Shown: positions 1 to 8,611 of the stretch, in pieces
Layout of the letters: each line of letters opens with the position of its first letter
Numbering within the stretch: position 1 is the stretch's first letter
From: Clostridium sporogenes
GTDB lineage: Bacteria; Bacillota; Clostridia; Clostridiales; Clostridiaceae
Length of the DNA: 64,000 nt
Assembly: GCF_001020205.1 (NCBI RefSeq)
Contig: NZ_CP011663.1
Span: forward strand, 2,046,001 to 2,110,000
Reading direction: 5' to 3'
Notes under the pieces: generated by a model
What the model was told of the DNA's origin: nothing
What the model saw: only the letters and a program-made list of their open reading frames with translations
Databases searched by the model: none
Translations under genes and position numbers: made by a program

Positions 1-11
1 TATTAGAACAC

Positions 12-79
12 AAAATAAGAGAGCCTAAATATTTAAGATGAGGGGTAAAAAGGGATAAATAAAGGCTCTCTTATTTTTA
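12..79. terminator. Long-loop inverted repeat, probable terminator
   Basis: The arms AAAATAAGAGAGCCT and AGGCTCTCTTATTTTT are almost perfectly complementary around a loop of about 37 bases and end in a T-rich tract on the plus strand. On the minus strand it lies 150 bases beyond the hydrogenase operon and could end that transcript. A gene outside the window on the left could also use it. Seen in sequence; the role is inferred. Confidence 0.6.
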
Positions 80-230
80 TATTATAAAACCTACAATAAA
101 CTATATAATCTAATATAGGTTTCATATTTTAGGAAATTACTTTAAACTTATAACCGATTATAGTTTCAAACCATACTGACACTGGTTTTATTTGGTGTAT
201 ATTAATGAAAAAATTTGTATTTATTTCATG

Positions 231-1964
231 TTATCTAATTCTATATTTAGTATGAAGAAGTTCATGAGCTTTTTCACCATAAGGTTTACCTAAATATTCT
301 TCATAAAGTTTCTTTATATATGGATTTTCGTGAGACTTTCTTATTTCTTTATTACTATCTTCTTTATATAGGGCTTCTGTTCTTTTTTTCAATATATTTG
401 TATCTCCATAGATATAAGGTTGACCACCACCATCTACACATCCTGATGGACACGCCATGATTTCTATCATATGATATTTAGACTTTCCATTTCTTATATC
501 ATTTAAAAGTTTTCTAGCATTACCTAATCCACTAGCTATAGCTACTTTAACCTCTATATCCTTTATGTTTACTGTAGCTTCTCTTATCCCCTCTTCACCG
601 CGAACTTCTGTAAATTCTACATCTTTTAAAGTATCTTCAGTAACCCATTCATAGGCAGTTCTTAAGGCTGCTTCCATAACACCACCGGTAGTTCCAAAAA
701 TTACTGAAGCCCCTGTAGATTCACCTAGTGGATTGTCAAATTCTTCTTTCTGTAGAGAATTAAAATCTATACCCGCTTCTACTATCATTTTAGCTAATTC
801 TCTTGTACTTATAACAATGTCTACATCTGGAATTCCATTTCTCTTCATTTCTTCTCTTTTTGCTTCATACTTTTTAGCAAGACAAGGCATTACAGATACT
901 ACTATAATATCTTTAGGATCTACCTTCATTTTTTCTGCTAAATAACTTTTAGCTATAGCTCCAAACATTTGCTGAGGAGACTTACAACTAGATGGTATAT
1001 TCATTAAATCATTAAAGTTGTGTTCAAAGAATTTTATCCATCCTGGACAACAACTTGTAAGCATTGGAAGTGTTCCGCCATGCTCTAATCTGTGAATAAA
1101 TTCTGAAGCTTCCTCCATAATGGTTAAATCTGCAGCAAAGTCTGTATCAAAAACTTTACTGAATCCTAATTGACGAAGAGCTGCTACCATTTTTCCTGTA
1201 ACTGCTGTTCCAGGTTCTAATCCAAATTCTTCACCTAAAGCAGCTCTAATAGCTGGAGCTGTTTGTACAATAACAACTTTATCCTTTTGTGATAGCGCAT
1301 CCCAAACTTTACTTGTATTATTCACTTCTGTTAAAGCCCCAGTTGGACAGACAGAAACACATTGTCCACAGAAAGTACAATTAGTATTTTTTATAGCTTC
1401 AGAAAAGGCTGGTGCTACTACAGTTTCAAAACCTCTTCCAATAGCAGATAGGGTTCCTACAGTTTGAACTTCATTACACATAGTTATACATCTTCTACAA
1501 AGTATACATTTATCCATATCTCTAACTATGGAATAGCTAGAAATATCTATAGGATACATTGAAATTTCACCTTGATATTTCATTTCTCTTATCCCCATAT
1601 CTGCAGCTAATTTTTGTAGTTCACATTTTGTATTTTTCTCACAAAGCAAACAGTCTTTTGGATGATCAGATAAAAGTAATTCTACTATGGCTCTTCTAGC
1701 TTTTATAGCCCTTATGGAATTAGTTTTTACTACCATGCCTTTTCCTACAGGGGTACAACAGGCTGGCGCTAAGTTTTTTCTCCCTTCTACCTCTACTACA
1801 CAGACTCTACAGGAACCAGGTTTATTTTCTGTTTTATTATCATTAAGATGAAAATTACATAGAGTTGGTATATTTATATTTAAAAGTTTTGCTGCATCTA
1901 ATATAGTGGTTCCCTTCTCTACCTTAAGCTCTTTACCATTTATATTTAAAGTTACTAAACTCAT
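231..1964 (-). CDS. hydA: [FeFe]-hydrogenase catalytic subunit HydA (NADH/ferredoxin-linked)
   Basis: Catalytic subunit of a multimeric, probably electron-bifurcating [FeFe]-hydrogenase that makes or uses H2. Of 577 residues, the N-terminus is a plant-type [2Fe-2S] domain (Cys36, 52, 55, 70). Next comes a NuoG-like His-Cys segment (H101..C105..C108..C114), then two [4Fe-4S] ferredoxin motifs (C153-C163 and C196-C206). All three H-cluster signatures follow: TSCCPGW (C305/306), MPCLAKK (C361) and ACPSGCVDGGGQP (C505, C509). In the third, Ser replaces the usual second Gly of CPGGC. I start at ATG 1964 because GAGGTG sits just upstream; a GTG three codons earlier overlaps that site. It is last in hydC-hydB-hydA, 19 bases after hydB. 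The sequence does not show which carrier pair it uses; the trimeric operon favours NADH plus ferredoxin. Confidence 0.95.
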   Translation of the reverse strand: MSLVTLNINGKELKVEKGTTILDAAKLLNINIPTLCNFHLNDNKTENKPGSCRVCVVEVEGRKNLAPACCTPVGKGMVVKTNSIRAIKARRAIVELLLSDHPKDCLLCEKNTKCELQKLAADMGIREMKYQGEISMYPIDISSYSIVRDMDKCILCRRCITMCNEVQTVGTLSAIGRGFETVVAPAFSEAIKNTNCTFCGQCVSVCPTGALTEVNNTSKVWDALSQKDKVVIVQTAPAIRAALGEEFGLEPGTAVTGKMVAALRQLGFSKVFDTDFAADLTIMEEASEFIHRLEHGGTLPMLTSCCPGWIKFFEHNFNDLMNIPSSCKSPQQMFGAIAKSYLAEKMKVDPKDIIVVSVMPCLAKKYEAKREEMKRNGIPDVDIVISTRELAKMIVEAGIDFNSLQKEEFDNPLGESTGASVIFGTTGGVMEAALRTAYEWVTEDTLKDVEFTEVRGEEGIREATVNIKDIEVKVAIASGLGNARKLLNDIRNGKSKYHMIEIMACPSGCVDGGGQPYIYGDTNILKKRTEALYKEDSNKEIRKSHENPYIKKLYEEYLGKPYGEKAHELLHTKYRIR

Positions 1965-1983
1965 TTTATTCACCTCTTTCTTT

Positions 1984-3879
1984 CTATTTCTTTATAATAG
2001 CCCCAACTGGACAAGCACTATAACAATTTCCACATTTAATACATTTTTCTTGATTTATAAAATGTTTTTCTTTAACTTTTCCTATTATACAAGATACTGG
2101 GCAACCTCTTGCACATTTAGTACATCCGATACATTTATCAGTAATCTCATAATGGAGTAAATTTTTACAAGTACCTGATGGACATCTTTTTTCATTAACG
2201 TGAGCTTCGTATTCATCCATAAAATATCTCATAGTACTTAGTACTGGATTTGGTGCAGTTTGTCCTAATCCACATAAGGAAGTATCCTTTATTATATGTG
2301 ATAATTCATCTAATTTATTTAAATCTTCTTCTGAACCCTTCCCATTAGTTATCTTTATTAAAGTTTCTAAAAGTCTCTTATTACCGATTCTGCATGGGGT
2401 ACATTTACCACAGGATTCATCCACTGTAAATTCAAGATAAAATTTTGCTATATCTACCATACAATTATCTTCATCCATAACAATCATTCCACCGGAACCC
2501 ATCATAGATCCTATAGATGTTAATGATTCATAGTCTATAGGAATATCTAAAAGTGAAGCTGGAATACAGCCACCTGAAGGTCCTCCTGTTTGAACAGCTT
2601 TAAATTTCTTGCCGTTTTTTATACCTCCACCTATATCATATATTATCTCTCTTAGAGTAGTCCCCATAGGAACTTCAACTAATCCAACATTATTTATTTT
2701 TCCTGCTAGGGCGAAAACTTTTGTACCATTTGATTTTTCTGTTCCTATGGATTTATACCAATTTGCCCCCCTATTTATTATGGCAGGTATATTTGCTAAA
2801 GTTTCTACATTATTTACAACTGTTGGCTTATTCCAAAGACCAGCTTCTGCTGGAAATGGTGGTTTATAAGTAGGTTCTCCTCTTTCTCCTTCTATGGAGT
2901 GTATTAATGCTGTTTCTTCTCCACATACGAAGGCTCCTGCACCATATTTTATTTCTATATTAAAGTTAAAACCGGTGCCTAAAATATTTTCTCCTAAAAG
3001 ACCACACTCTTTAGCTTGATCCATAGCTATTTTTAATCTATTTACAGCTAAAGGATATTCTGCTCTTATATATATACGACCTTCGGAAGCTCCTATGGCA
3101 TAGCCAGCTATGGCCATAGCTTCAATTATGCTATGAGGATCTCCTTCTAATATGGAACGATCCATAAAGGCTCCTGGATCACCCTCATCTGCATTACATA
3201 TTATATATTTAACATCACTATCATACATTTTTCCAAAACTCCACTTTTTACCTGTAGAGAAGCCACCGCCGCCTCTTCCTCTAAGGCCTGAGTCAGTTAT
3301 TGATTTTATTAATTCATCCGGTGTCATTTCACTTAAAACTTTTCCTAGGGCTAAGTATCCTTCTGAGCCGATACATTCTTTTATATCTTCTGGATTTATA
3401 AGTCCACAATTCCTAAGAGCAATTCTTTTTTGTTTTTTGTAAAAAGACATTTCATCTTGTCTTTTTACTTTTTCTTTAAGGGTTGGTTCTTCATAAAGTA
3501 ATCTTTCTACTACTTCTCCTTTTAATAGATGCTTTTCTGCTATTTCCTTAGCATCTTCTGGTTTTACTTTAACATAAAAAACATTATCTGGATTTATTTT
3601 AACTATAGGACCTTTTTCACAGAAACCAAAGCACCCTGTGATAGAAACTTTTACTTCTTCTTGGAGTCCTAATTTGTTTATTTCTTCTTTTAAATTTTCT
3701 ACAATTTTATCACTATCAGCTGATTTACATCCTGTACCGCCACAAACTAATATAAGTCTTTCACATTTTTTATTTTCTACTGCTGTTTCTTCTTCATGGG
3801 TAGTATGTCTACTTTTTAATAAATCTTTATAGTTTTTATAATAGCTTTTCAATTCTTTATAAGAATTAATTTTCTCCAT
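1984..3879 (-). CDS. hydB: Hydrogenase NuoF-like flavoprotein subunit HydB
   Basis: Diaphorase-like subunit that binds FMN and NAD(H) and passes electrons to HydA. The 631-residue chain starts with a thioredoxin-like [2Fe-2S] domain (CGGTGC near residue 47). It continues with the NuoF core, including the glycine-rich GRGGGGFSTG nucleotide/FMN loop, and then the [4Fe-4S] motif ESCGKCTPCRIG. It ends with two ferredoxin clusters (CIGCTKCARGCP and CIKCGNCYSACP). This architecture is that of HydB/HndC in bifurcating hydrogenases rather than plain complex I NuoF. The ATG follows TAGGAGGG. It lies 11 bases after hydC and 19 before hydA, so the three genes form an operon. Confidence 0.95.
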   Translation of the reverse strand: MEKINSYKELKSYYKNYKDLLKSRHTTHEEETAVENKKCERLILVCGGTGCKSADSDKIVENLKEEINKLGLQEEVKVSITGCFGFCEKGPIVKINPDNVFYVKVKPEDAKEIAEKHLLKGEVVERLLYEEPTLKEKVKRQDEMSFYKKQKRIALRNCGLINPEDIKECIGSEGYLALGKVLSEMTPDELIKSITDSGLRGRGGGGFSTGKKWSFGKMYDSDVKYIICNADEGDPGAFMDRSILEGDPHSIIEAMAIAGYAIGASEGRIYIRAEYPLAVNRLKIAMDQAKECGLLGENILGTGFNFNIEIKYGAGAFVCGEETALIHSIEGERGEPTYKPPFPAEAGLWNKPTVVNNVETLANIPAIINRGANWYKSIGTEKSNGTKVFALAGKINNVGLVEVPMGTTLREIIYDIGGGIKNGKKFKAVQTGGPSGGCIPASLLDIPIDYESLTSIGSMMGSGGMIVMDEDNCMVDIAKFYLEFTVDESCGKCTPCRIGNKRLLETLIKITNGKGSEEDLNKLDELSHIIKDTSLCGLGQTAPNPVLSTMRYFMDEYEAHVNEKRCPSGTCKNLLHYEITDKCIGCTKCARGCPVSCIIGKVKEKHFINQEKCIKCGNCYSACPVGAIIKK

Positions 3880-3890
3880 AAATATCCCTC

Positions 3891-4370
3891 CTACGCCCCA
3901 TATTCTTCTAATGCTTTATCTACTTCATTTTTAGTAAAATGTCCATATACTTTATCATTAATTGTAACTACCGGAGCTAACCCACAAGCCCCTACACATC
4001 TCAAAACTTGTAATGTAAATTTCCCATCTTTAGTGGTTTCTCCAACTTTTATATTTAATTTCTTTTCAAATTCTGAAAGTACATCTCCAGCTCCCTTTAC
4101 AAAGCAAGCTGTACCCATACAGACATTTATAACATTTTCCCCCTTTGGTTCTGTAGTAAAATAAGAGTAAAAAGTAATAACTCCATACACTTTTGAAACG
4201 GGAATATCTAACTTTTTAGCTACAAATTCTTGCACTTCATTTGGAAGATATCCAAAAATATGTTGAGCCTTATGAAGTACTTCTATAAGGGATCCTTTCT
4301 TATTGGATATATTGTTTATATATTCTTCTAATTCTCTGAATTTGGTATTTACTAACTCGTTGGAACACAT
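3891..4370 (-). CDS. hydC: Hydrogenase NuoE-like [2Fe-2S] subunit HydC
   Basis: Small thioredoxin-fold iron-sulfur subunit of the hydrogenase, 159 residues, the normal NuoE size. It carries the four-cysteine pattern CMGTAC in one loop and RCVGAC about 37 residues later. It is first in the operon, behind GGGGGAGGA 6 bases before its ATG. Upstream on the minus strand, around 4425-4435, there is a TATAAT-like element in a very AT-rich region. I did not find a convincing full Rex operator. Confidence 0.93.
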   Translation of the reverse strand: MCSNELVNTKFRELEEYINNISNKKGSLIEVLHKAQHIFGYLPNEVQEFVAKKLDIPVSKVYGVITFYSYFTTEPKGENVINVCMGTACFVKGAGDVLSEFEKKLNIKVGETTKDGKFTLQVLRCVGACGLAPVVTINDKVYGHFTKNEVDKALEEYGA

Positions 4371-4627
4371 AGGAATCCTCCCCCTTTTTGCTATTTGAAA
4401 AATCTATTTATTTTTTTTATTTTATATTATACTATATATTCTTTAGAAAATTAACATATTTCTGAAAATTAATCGTGGTAAATTTTACTTTTATCAATTT
4501 AATTAAGTTTTCATCAATTTTAGGGAGGATTTTTACTATTATTTAACAATGTTTTACTCAAAACCTTCATTTTCATATATGATGACTGATAATAAATTAA
4601 CATAAATTTTGTATAAAAAGATATTTG

Positions 4628-4766
4628 AAAATAAAATAGATTTAATTTTAACACCACAAAGATAAAAAATACACTTATAAATCAATTAATTTTATTACAT
4701 TAAGAACTATTAAAGCTTTAATATTTGTATTTTTTAATTTGTTATATTAAAATTAAATCTATTTTT
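4628..4766. repeat. Dispersed inverted-repeat element, copy 1
   Basis: This gap of about 475 bases between hydC and the antiporter gene holds a 139-base element. Its ends are near-perfect inverted repeats: AAAATAGATTTAATTTTAA on the left and TTAAAATTAAATCTATTTTT on the right. Behind the left end is a subterminal block CACAAAGATAAAAAATACA that recurs in copies 3 and 4. It contains no coding frame. The rest of the gap is AT-rich, and I see only the hydrogenase promoter region in it. Confidence 0.7.
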
Positions 4767-4846
4767 ATACAACTTAATAATTTTCTTATATTTTTTAAAA
4801 TTTTTCATAACAAAAAATATATATTTTATAAAAAATTTAATCTAGT

Positions 4847-6034
4847 CTAAGAAAGATTTGATTCTAATAATCTTGGACCAGATAAATTTATTGCTATAGC
4901 TCCCAATGGAGCTGTAGTTAAAATTGATAGAACTGCTATTGCTAAAATAATATCTCCTGCCGCTACACCATTGGCTAATGGTACTGCTCCCATAGCTGCT
5001 TGAACTGTAGCTTTAGGGATATAGGCTATAACACAAAAAAGTTTTTCTTTTTTATTTAAATTTGAACCTTTCAGAGAAATTAATACTCCTATACTTCTTC
5101 CTATAAGACCTAAAGCAATAATGATTATACCTAAAAATCCTGATTTAAAAGCTACCACCATATTTACTTCAGCTCCTACAAGAACAAATAAAAGTATTTG
5201 CGCGAAAACCCAGATTTCATTTAATCCTTTAGATATTTTATCTCTTATACTAGGAATTTTATCAGATATTACAAATCCTAAGGCCATAACACCCAATAAA
5301 CTGGCTATTTCTAATTTACCTTTTAATAAAGCTTCTATTAAAGTAAGTATAATAGATATACTAAGTATAATTAATATCTTTTTAGTGTTATCTATAGAAT
5401 ACTTTTTAAATATTTCTATAATAATGATCGCTGATAATACACCAATTAATGTACCTAATATTATAGAAACAGGTATTTTTAATATCTGTATAGCTATATT
5501 TATATTCTTTCCTGCATATACTCCTAAAAATGTGCTAAATATTGTTATTGCAAAAACATCATCTATAGAAGCGCCAGCTAATATGAGAGTTGGTATCCCC
5601 TTAGCTTTCCCAAGGCCTTTGTCTATTAAGTTTAACATTTGAGGTACAACTACTGCTGGTGAAACTGCAGCAATAATAAACCCTAATAAGCCTCCTTGTA
5701 TAAAAGAAAAACCTAAAAGTTTTACGGAGGCTATTGCTATAAATAATCCTTCTATAATTCCAGGTATACAACTTAATTTTAGAGCTGTTTTACCAACCAA
5801 TTTTAATTCGTCTTTATTAAGACCTAATCCTGCCCTTAATAAAATTACAATTAAAGCAATTTTTCTAAGATCCGATGAAGCATTTAATATATCTTTGCTT
5901 AACCAGTTTAAACCATGGGGGCCTATTATAATACCCAATATTAACATTCCTAGAAGACCTGGTAGCTTTAACTTTTCAAAGAGTTTATTTGCAATTAATC
6001 CTAATAAAATAATAATAGCTAAACTTCCTGCCAT
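4847..6034 (-). CDS. CPA-family cation/proton antiporter-like protein under fluoride riboswitch
   Basis: Polytopic membrane protein of 395 residues with the monovalent cation:proton antiporter (CPA) fold. It has roughly 11-13 hydrophobic helices, GLLGMLILGIIIGP near residue 30 and GASIDDVFAI near residue 175, where the paired Asp residues correspond to the family's ion-binding helix. It has no C-terminal TrkA domain, so it is not a KefB-type channel. Its leader carries a fluoride riboswitch (6068-6149), which strongly suggests a role in fluoride resistance. Antiporters of this family are known members of fluoride riboswitch regulons, beside CrcB/Fluc and CLC-F. Whether it moves fluoride itself or compensates pH or sodium is not shown. 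The ATG follows AGGGAGGAG. Confidence 0.85.
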   Translation of the reverse strand: MAGSLAIIILLGLIANKLFEKLKLPGLLGMLILGIIIGPHGLNWLSKDILNASSDLRKIALIVILLRAGLGLNKDELKLVGKTALKLSCIPGIIEGLFIAIASVKLLGFSFIQGGLLGFIIAAVSPAVVVPQMLNLIDKGLGKAKGIPTLILAGASIDDVFAITIFSTFLGVYAGKNINIAIQILKIPVSIILGTLIGVLSAIIIIEIFKKYSIDNTKKILIILSISIILTLIEALLKGKLEIASLLGVMALGFVISDKIPSIRDKISKGLNEIWVFAQILLFVLVGAEVNMVVAFKSGFLGIIIIALGLIGRSIGVLISLKGSNLNKKEKLFCVIAYIPKATVQAAMGAVPLANGVAAGDIILAIAVLSILTTAPLGAIAINLSGPRLLESNLS

Positions 6035-6067
6035 AAAATCTCCTCCCTTAAATTTTTATTACAAACG

Positions 6068-6149
6068 CAAAAAATCCTACAAATAACAATCATATTATTT
6101 GTAGGAGTCATTAGCATTACGCAATTATGGCGAACTCCATCGCCTATTT
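6068..6149 (-). ncRNA. Fluoride riboswitch (crcB motif) with terminator
   Basis: Read on the minus strand, 6149-6099 gives ATAGGCGATGGAGTTCGCC, then an ATAATTGCG stem, then GCTAATGACTCCTAC. These are the conserved blocks of the crcB/fluoride aptamer, including the GGCGATGG..CGCC helix and the CTCCTAC strand that forms the pseudoknot. The 3' side runs straight into a hairpin TCCTACAAATAA / TTATTTGTAGGA followed by six T (6070-6105). The terminator therefore overlaps the aptamer's last strand, the usual on-switch design. The antiporter ATG lies about 35 bases downstream. Recognition is by motif and has not been run against a covariance model. Confidence 0.92.
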
Positions 6150-6296
6150 TTAAATTACTCATTTAATTTACCACAATTTATTATTATAGTCAACAATAAA
6201 TTTTATTCAATTAATAATTGTTATATTTTACACAGACTATTGTTTATTTATTTAACAATTATGTTAACAAATTATTTACTTTTATTAATAAAGATT

Positions 6297-7175
6297 CTAA
6301 CTATTTTTACTTAATTTTAAAGCTATATCTAATAATTCTTGTTTTTTATCTATTATGTTTGTCCATTTTTTCGGTAAAGCATCATATCCATAATACACAC
6401 CGGCTAGTCCTCCAGTTATTGCCCCTACACTTCCTGCATCTCCACCTAAATTAACTGCTTCACATATAGCTTCTTCTGCTGTAGTTGTATTCATAATACT
6501 CCAAATAGCACACATTAAGGAATCTACTACAAAAGGGGATGAGTTTAATGAGTATTTATTTATATTTGTTATTTCATAAAATTCATCAAATTCTTTAAGT
6601 GATAACTTTAATGCTTCATTTTTATCATATCCTTTTATATAATAATAAATTAATGTATTATATAAAAGGCACGCTCTCTCGCCAATTTTACTTCTATGAG
6701 TTAATTGAGATTGTTCTTTTGTTATTTTAGTTATTTCATCATAATCTTTATAATATAAAGCTACAGGCAAACTTCTTTTTAAGGCTCCATTACCAGCCGC
6801 TTGCCAACTAAGAACTTCACTACTATGTAAACTGGCTTCATACCAGTTTTTACACTCCAAAAATTTTTCTATAGTACACTTTATAGTGGTGCCTCCATAT
6901 TTTATTAAATCCTGATATACTTTTATAAATTCATCTCCTATTTTATCTTTTGGATCTTCTGGGTTATCTAATATTCCTTTAGCAACACATAACACCATTA
7001 AAGTATCATCTGTTGTACATCCTGGTTTTAAATCGAAAATCCCACCACCAACTATCTCTTTTAAATATCCATACTTATGAATTTCTTCTTTATCCATATT
7101 TTCTAATGTTATACCTAAAGCATCTCCACAGGCTACTCCAAATAATCCTCCTAGTATTCTAGTTTTTGTATCCAT
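6297..7175 (-). CDS. ADP-ribosylglycohydrolase family protein with altered metal motif
   Basis: DraG/ARH-type hydrolase expected to remove ADP-ribose from a protein or small molecule. Of 292 residues, the N-terminus has the family signature GLFGVACGDALG (residues 10-21) and the metal-binding TTDDT (54-58). The C-terminal motif, normally GGD-A/T-D-S/T followed by GAI.G.L.G, reads GGDAGSVGAI (244-253). The second Asp, a known Mg ligand, is therefore Gly 248, encoded by GGA. Either metal binding is altered or activity is lost. The start at ATG 7175 is set by GGAGGG 7 bases upstream; the ATG five codons earlier overlaps that site. It is monocistronic, and I see no paired ADP-ribosyltransferase nearby. 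Confidence 0.85.
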   Translation of the reverse strand: MDTKTRILGGLFGVACGDALGITLENMDKEEIHKYGYLKEIVGGGIFDLKPGCTTDDTLMVLCVAKGILDNPEDPKDKIGDEFIKVYQDLIKYGGTTIKCTIEKFLECKNWYEASLHSSEVLSWQAAGNGALKRSLPVALYYKDYDEITKITKEQSQLTHRSKIGERACLLYNTLIYYYIKGYDKNEALKLSLKEFDEFYEITNINKYSLNSSPFVVDSLMCAIWSIMNTTTAEEAICEAVNLGGDAGSVGAITGGLAGVYYGYDALPKKWTNIIDKKQELLDIALKLSKNS

Positions 7176-7413
7176 ATTAATGCCCTCCATACTATAAAAT
7201 AAATTTATTTGTTTTTTTATTATATCACATAACTATATCATAAATAGTATTAACAAGACAAAATTCAGAATATTTAAAATTTATTAATATATACTTATGA
7301 TTTAATTTTGTTTAAACGTATTTATAATATTATATAGGTTGTAAAATCTATTACAATATAGTAAAATTTATAAAGCACATAGGTTATTATTATCCATATT
7401 GGGGGTTAAAAAG

Positions 7414-8508
7414 GTGACAAAAAATAAAAAAATACCATTCTTAGAATTTATACCTATAATAGTTATATCCTTTCTACTTTTAAAATTTATAAACAATATA
7501 GAAAACATTTATTCTTTTATGAAATCTTTTTTATCAATATTAATACCATTTATTTGGGCTTTTGGGATTGCCTATATATTAAACCCATTAATGAAATATT
7601 TTCAAAATAAATTTAAATTAAAAAGGATATTTAGTATTATTATAACTTATATAATTGTAATCGGACTTTTGATACTATTTATAAATACCTTTGTCCCTAA
7701 AATTATAAAAAATATTGGGGATCTTTTCGCTCATAGTCCTGATTATATTAATCAAACAATTCAGTGGTTTAATGATAATATAAAATATTCAAAGGTATAT
7801 GATATGTTAATGGAAAATTCTCAAATAAGCAATAATATACCTAGTTTATTAAATAAAATATCTAATTTAACTAATACATTTATAAATACATTTTTAAATA
7901 CTACAATAAAATTTACTTCATTTTTAGTTAAATTTGCATTTGGATTAATTATTTCTATATACCTTTTATTAGATAAGGAAAGTCTTATAGAAAACTTAAA
8001 AAAATTTATACTAGCACTATCTGGTGAAAAAAATTATTCCAAAATTTTGAGTTTCTTTAAAGAGGTAGACATGGTTTTTTCCAAATACATAATAGGCAAA
8101 TCTATAGATTCTTTAATAATTGGCTTAATGTGTTTTGCAGGATTAACAATAATGAAAGTTCCTTATGCTGCTTTAATATCTTTTATTGTAGGAATAACAA
8201 ATATGATTCCTTATTTTGGTCCTTTTATAGGAATGATACCTGCTTTTATAATAACATTATTTTTTAATTATATAAAAGCTATTTGGGTTTTAATTTTTAT
8301 AGTAATACTTCAACAATTTGATGGTTGGTATTTAGGGCCTAAAATTCTTGGCAATCAAGTTGGCTTAAGTCCTATATGGATAATATTCGCAATAACTATT
8401 GGCGGAGGAACTTTTGGTGTAATGGGTATGTTTTTATCTGTACCTATTGCAGCCATCATAAAAATTTACTTAGACAAATACATAGAAATGAAATTAAATA
8501 AAAAATAA
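7414..8508 (+). CDS. AI-2E family transporter (PerM-like membrane protein)
   Basis: Integral membrane protein of 364 residues in the PerM/AI-2E exporter superfamily. It has paired N-terminal hydrophobic helices, a soluble central stretch (about residues 90-160), and a C-terminal block with PYFGPFIGMIPAF and QQFDGWYLGPKILG, the most conserved part of the family. Substrates vary: members are reported as Na+(Li+)/H+ antiporters, autoinducer exporters or of unknown function, so I do not assign one. I choose the GTG at 7414, 8 bases after GGGGG, over a TTG five codons earlier. It is transcribed alone, divergent from the glycohydrolase gene. Confidence 0.85.
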   Translation: MTKNKKIPFLEFIPIIVISFLLLKFINNIENIYSFMKSFLSILIPFIWAFGIAYILNPLMKYFQNKFKLKRIFSIIITYIIVIGLLILFINTFVPKIIKNIGDLFAHSPDYINQTIQWFNDNIKYSKVYDMLMENSQISNNIPSLLNKISNLTNTFINTFLNTTIKFTSFLVKFAFGLIISIYLLLDKESLIENLKKFILALSGEKNYSKILSFFKEVDMVFSKYIIGKSIDSLIIGLMCFAGLTIMKVPYAALISFIVGITNMIPYFGPFIGMIPAFIITLFFNYIKAIWVLIFIVILQQFDGWYLGPKILGNQVGLSPIWIIFAITIGGGTFGVMGMFLSVPIAAIIKIYLDKYIEMKLNKK

Positions 8509-8524
8509 ATTAAAACAACAATAA

Positions 8525-8600
8525 AGAGATATCTCAAAATAAAATAGATTTAATTTTAGAACTTTAAATATAAAAATTAAATCTATTTTGAGACATCTCT
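8525..8600. terminator. Bidirectional hairpin built from dispersed repeat, copy 2
   Basis: The arms AGAGATATCTCAAAATAAAA and the following TAGATTTAATTTT pair with AAAAATTAAATCTATTTTGAGACATCTCT across a 12-base AT loop. It sits between two convergent genes, 17 bases after one stop and 12 before the other, and probably ends both transcripts. The core of the stem is the same AAATAGATTTAATTTT end seen at 4634, 17902 and 58848. This looks like a shortened copy of that repeat now serving as a terminator. Confidence 0.8.
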
Positions 8601-8611
8601 CTTATTAATGC

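Noticed and set aside
4371..4600. Possible Rex operator upstream of the hydrogenase operon
   Set aside because: Only half-sites such as TTTAACAA are visible; no two-sided TTGTTAA-N6-TTAACAA palindrome was found.
5121..5642. 173-codon plus-strand frame opposite the antiporter gene
   Set aside because: It is the antisense of a clear membrane protein gene, with no ribosome site and no family resemblance.
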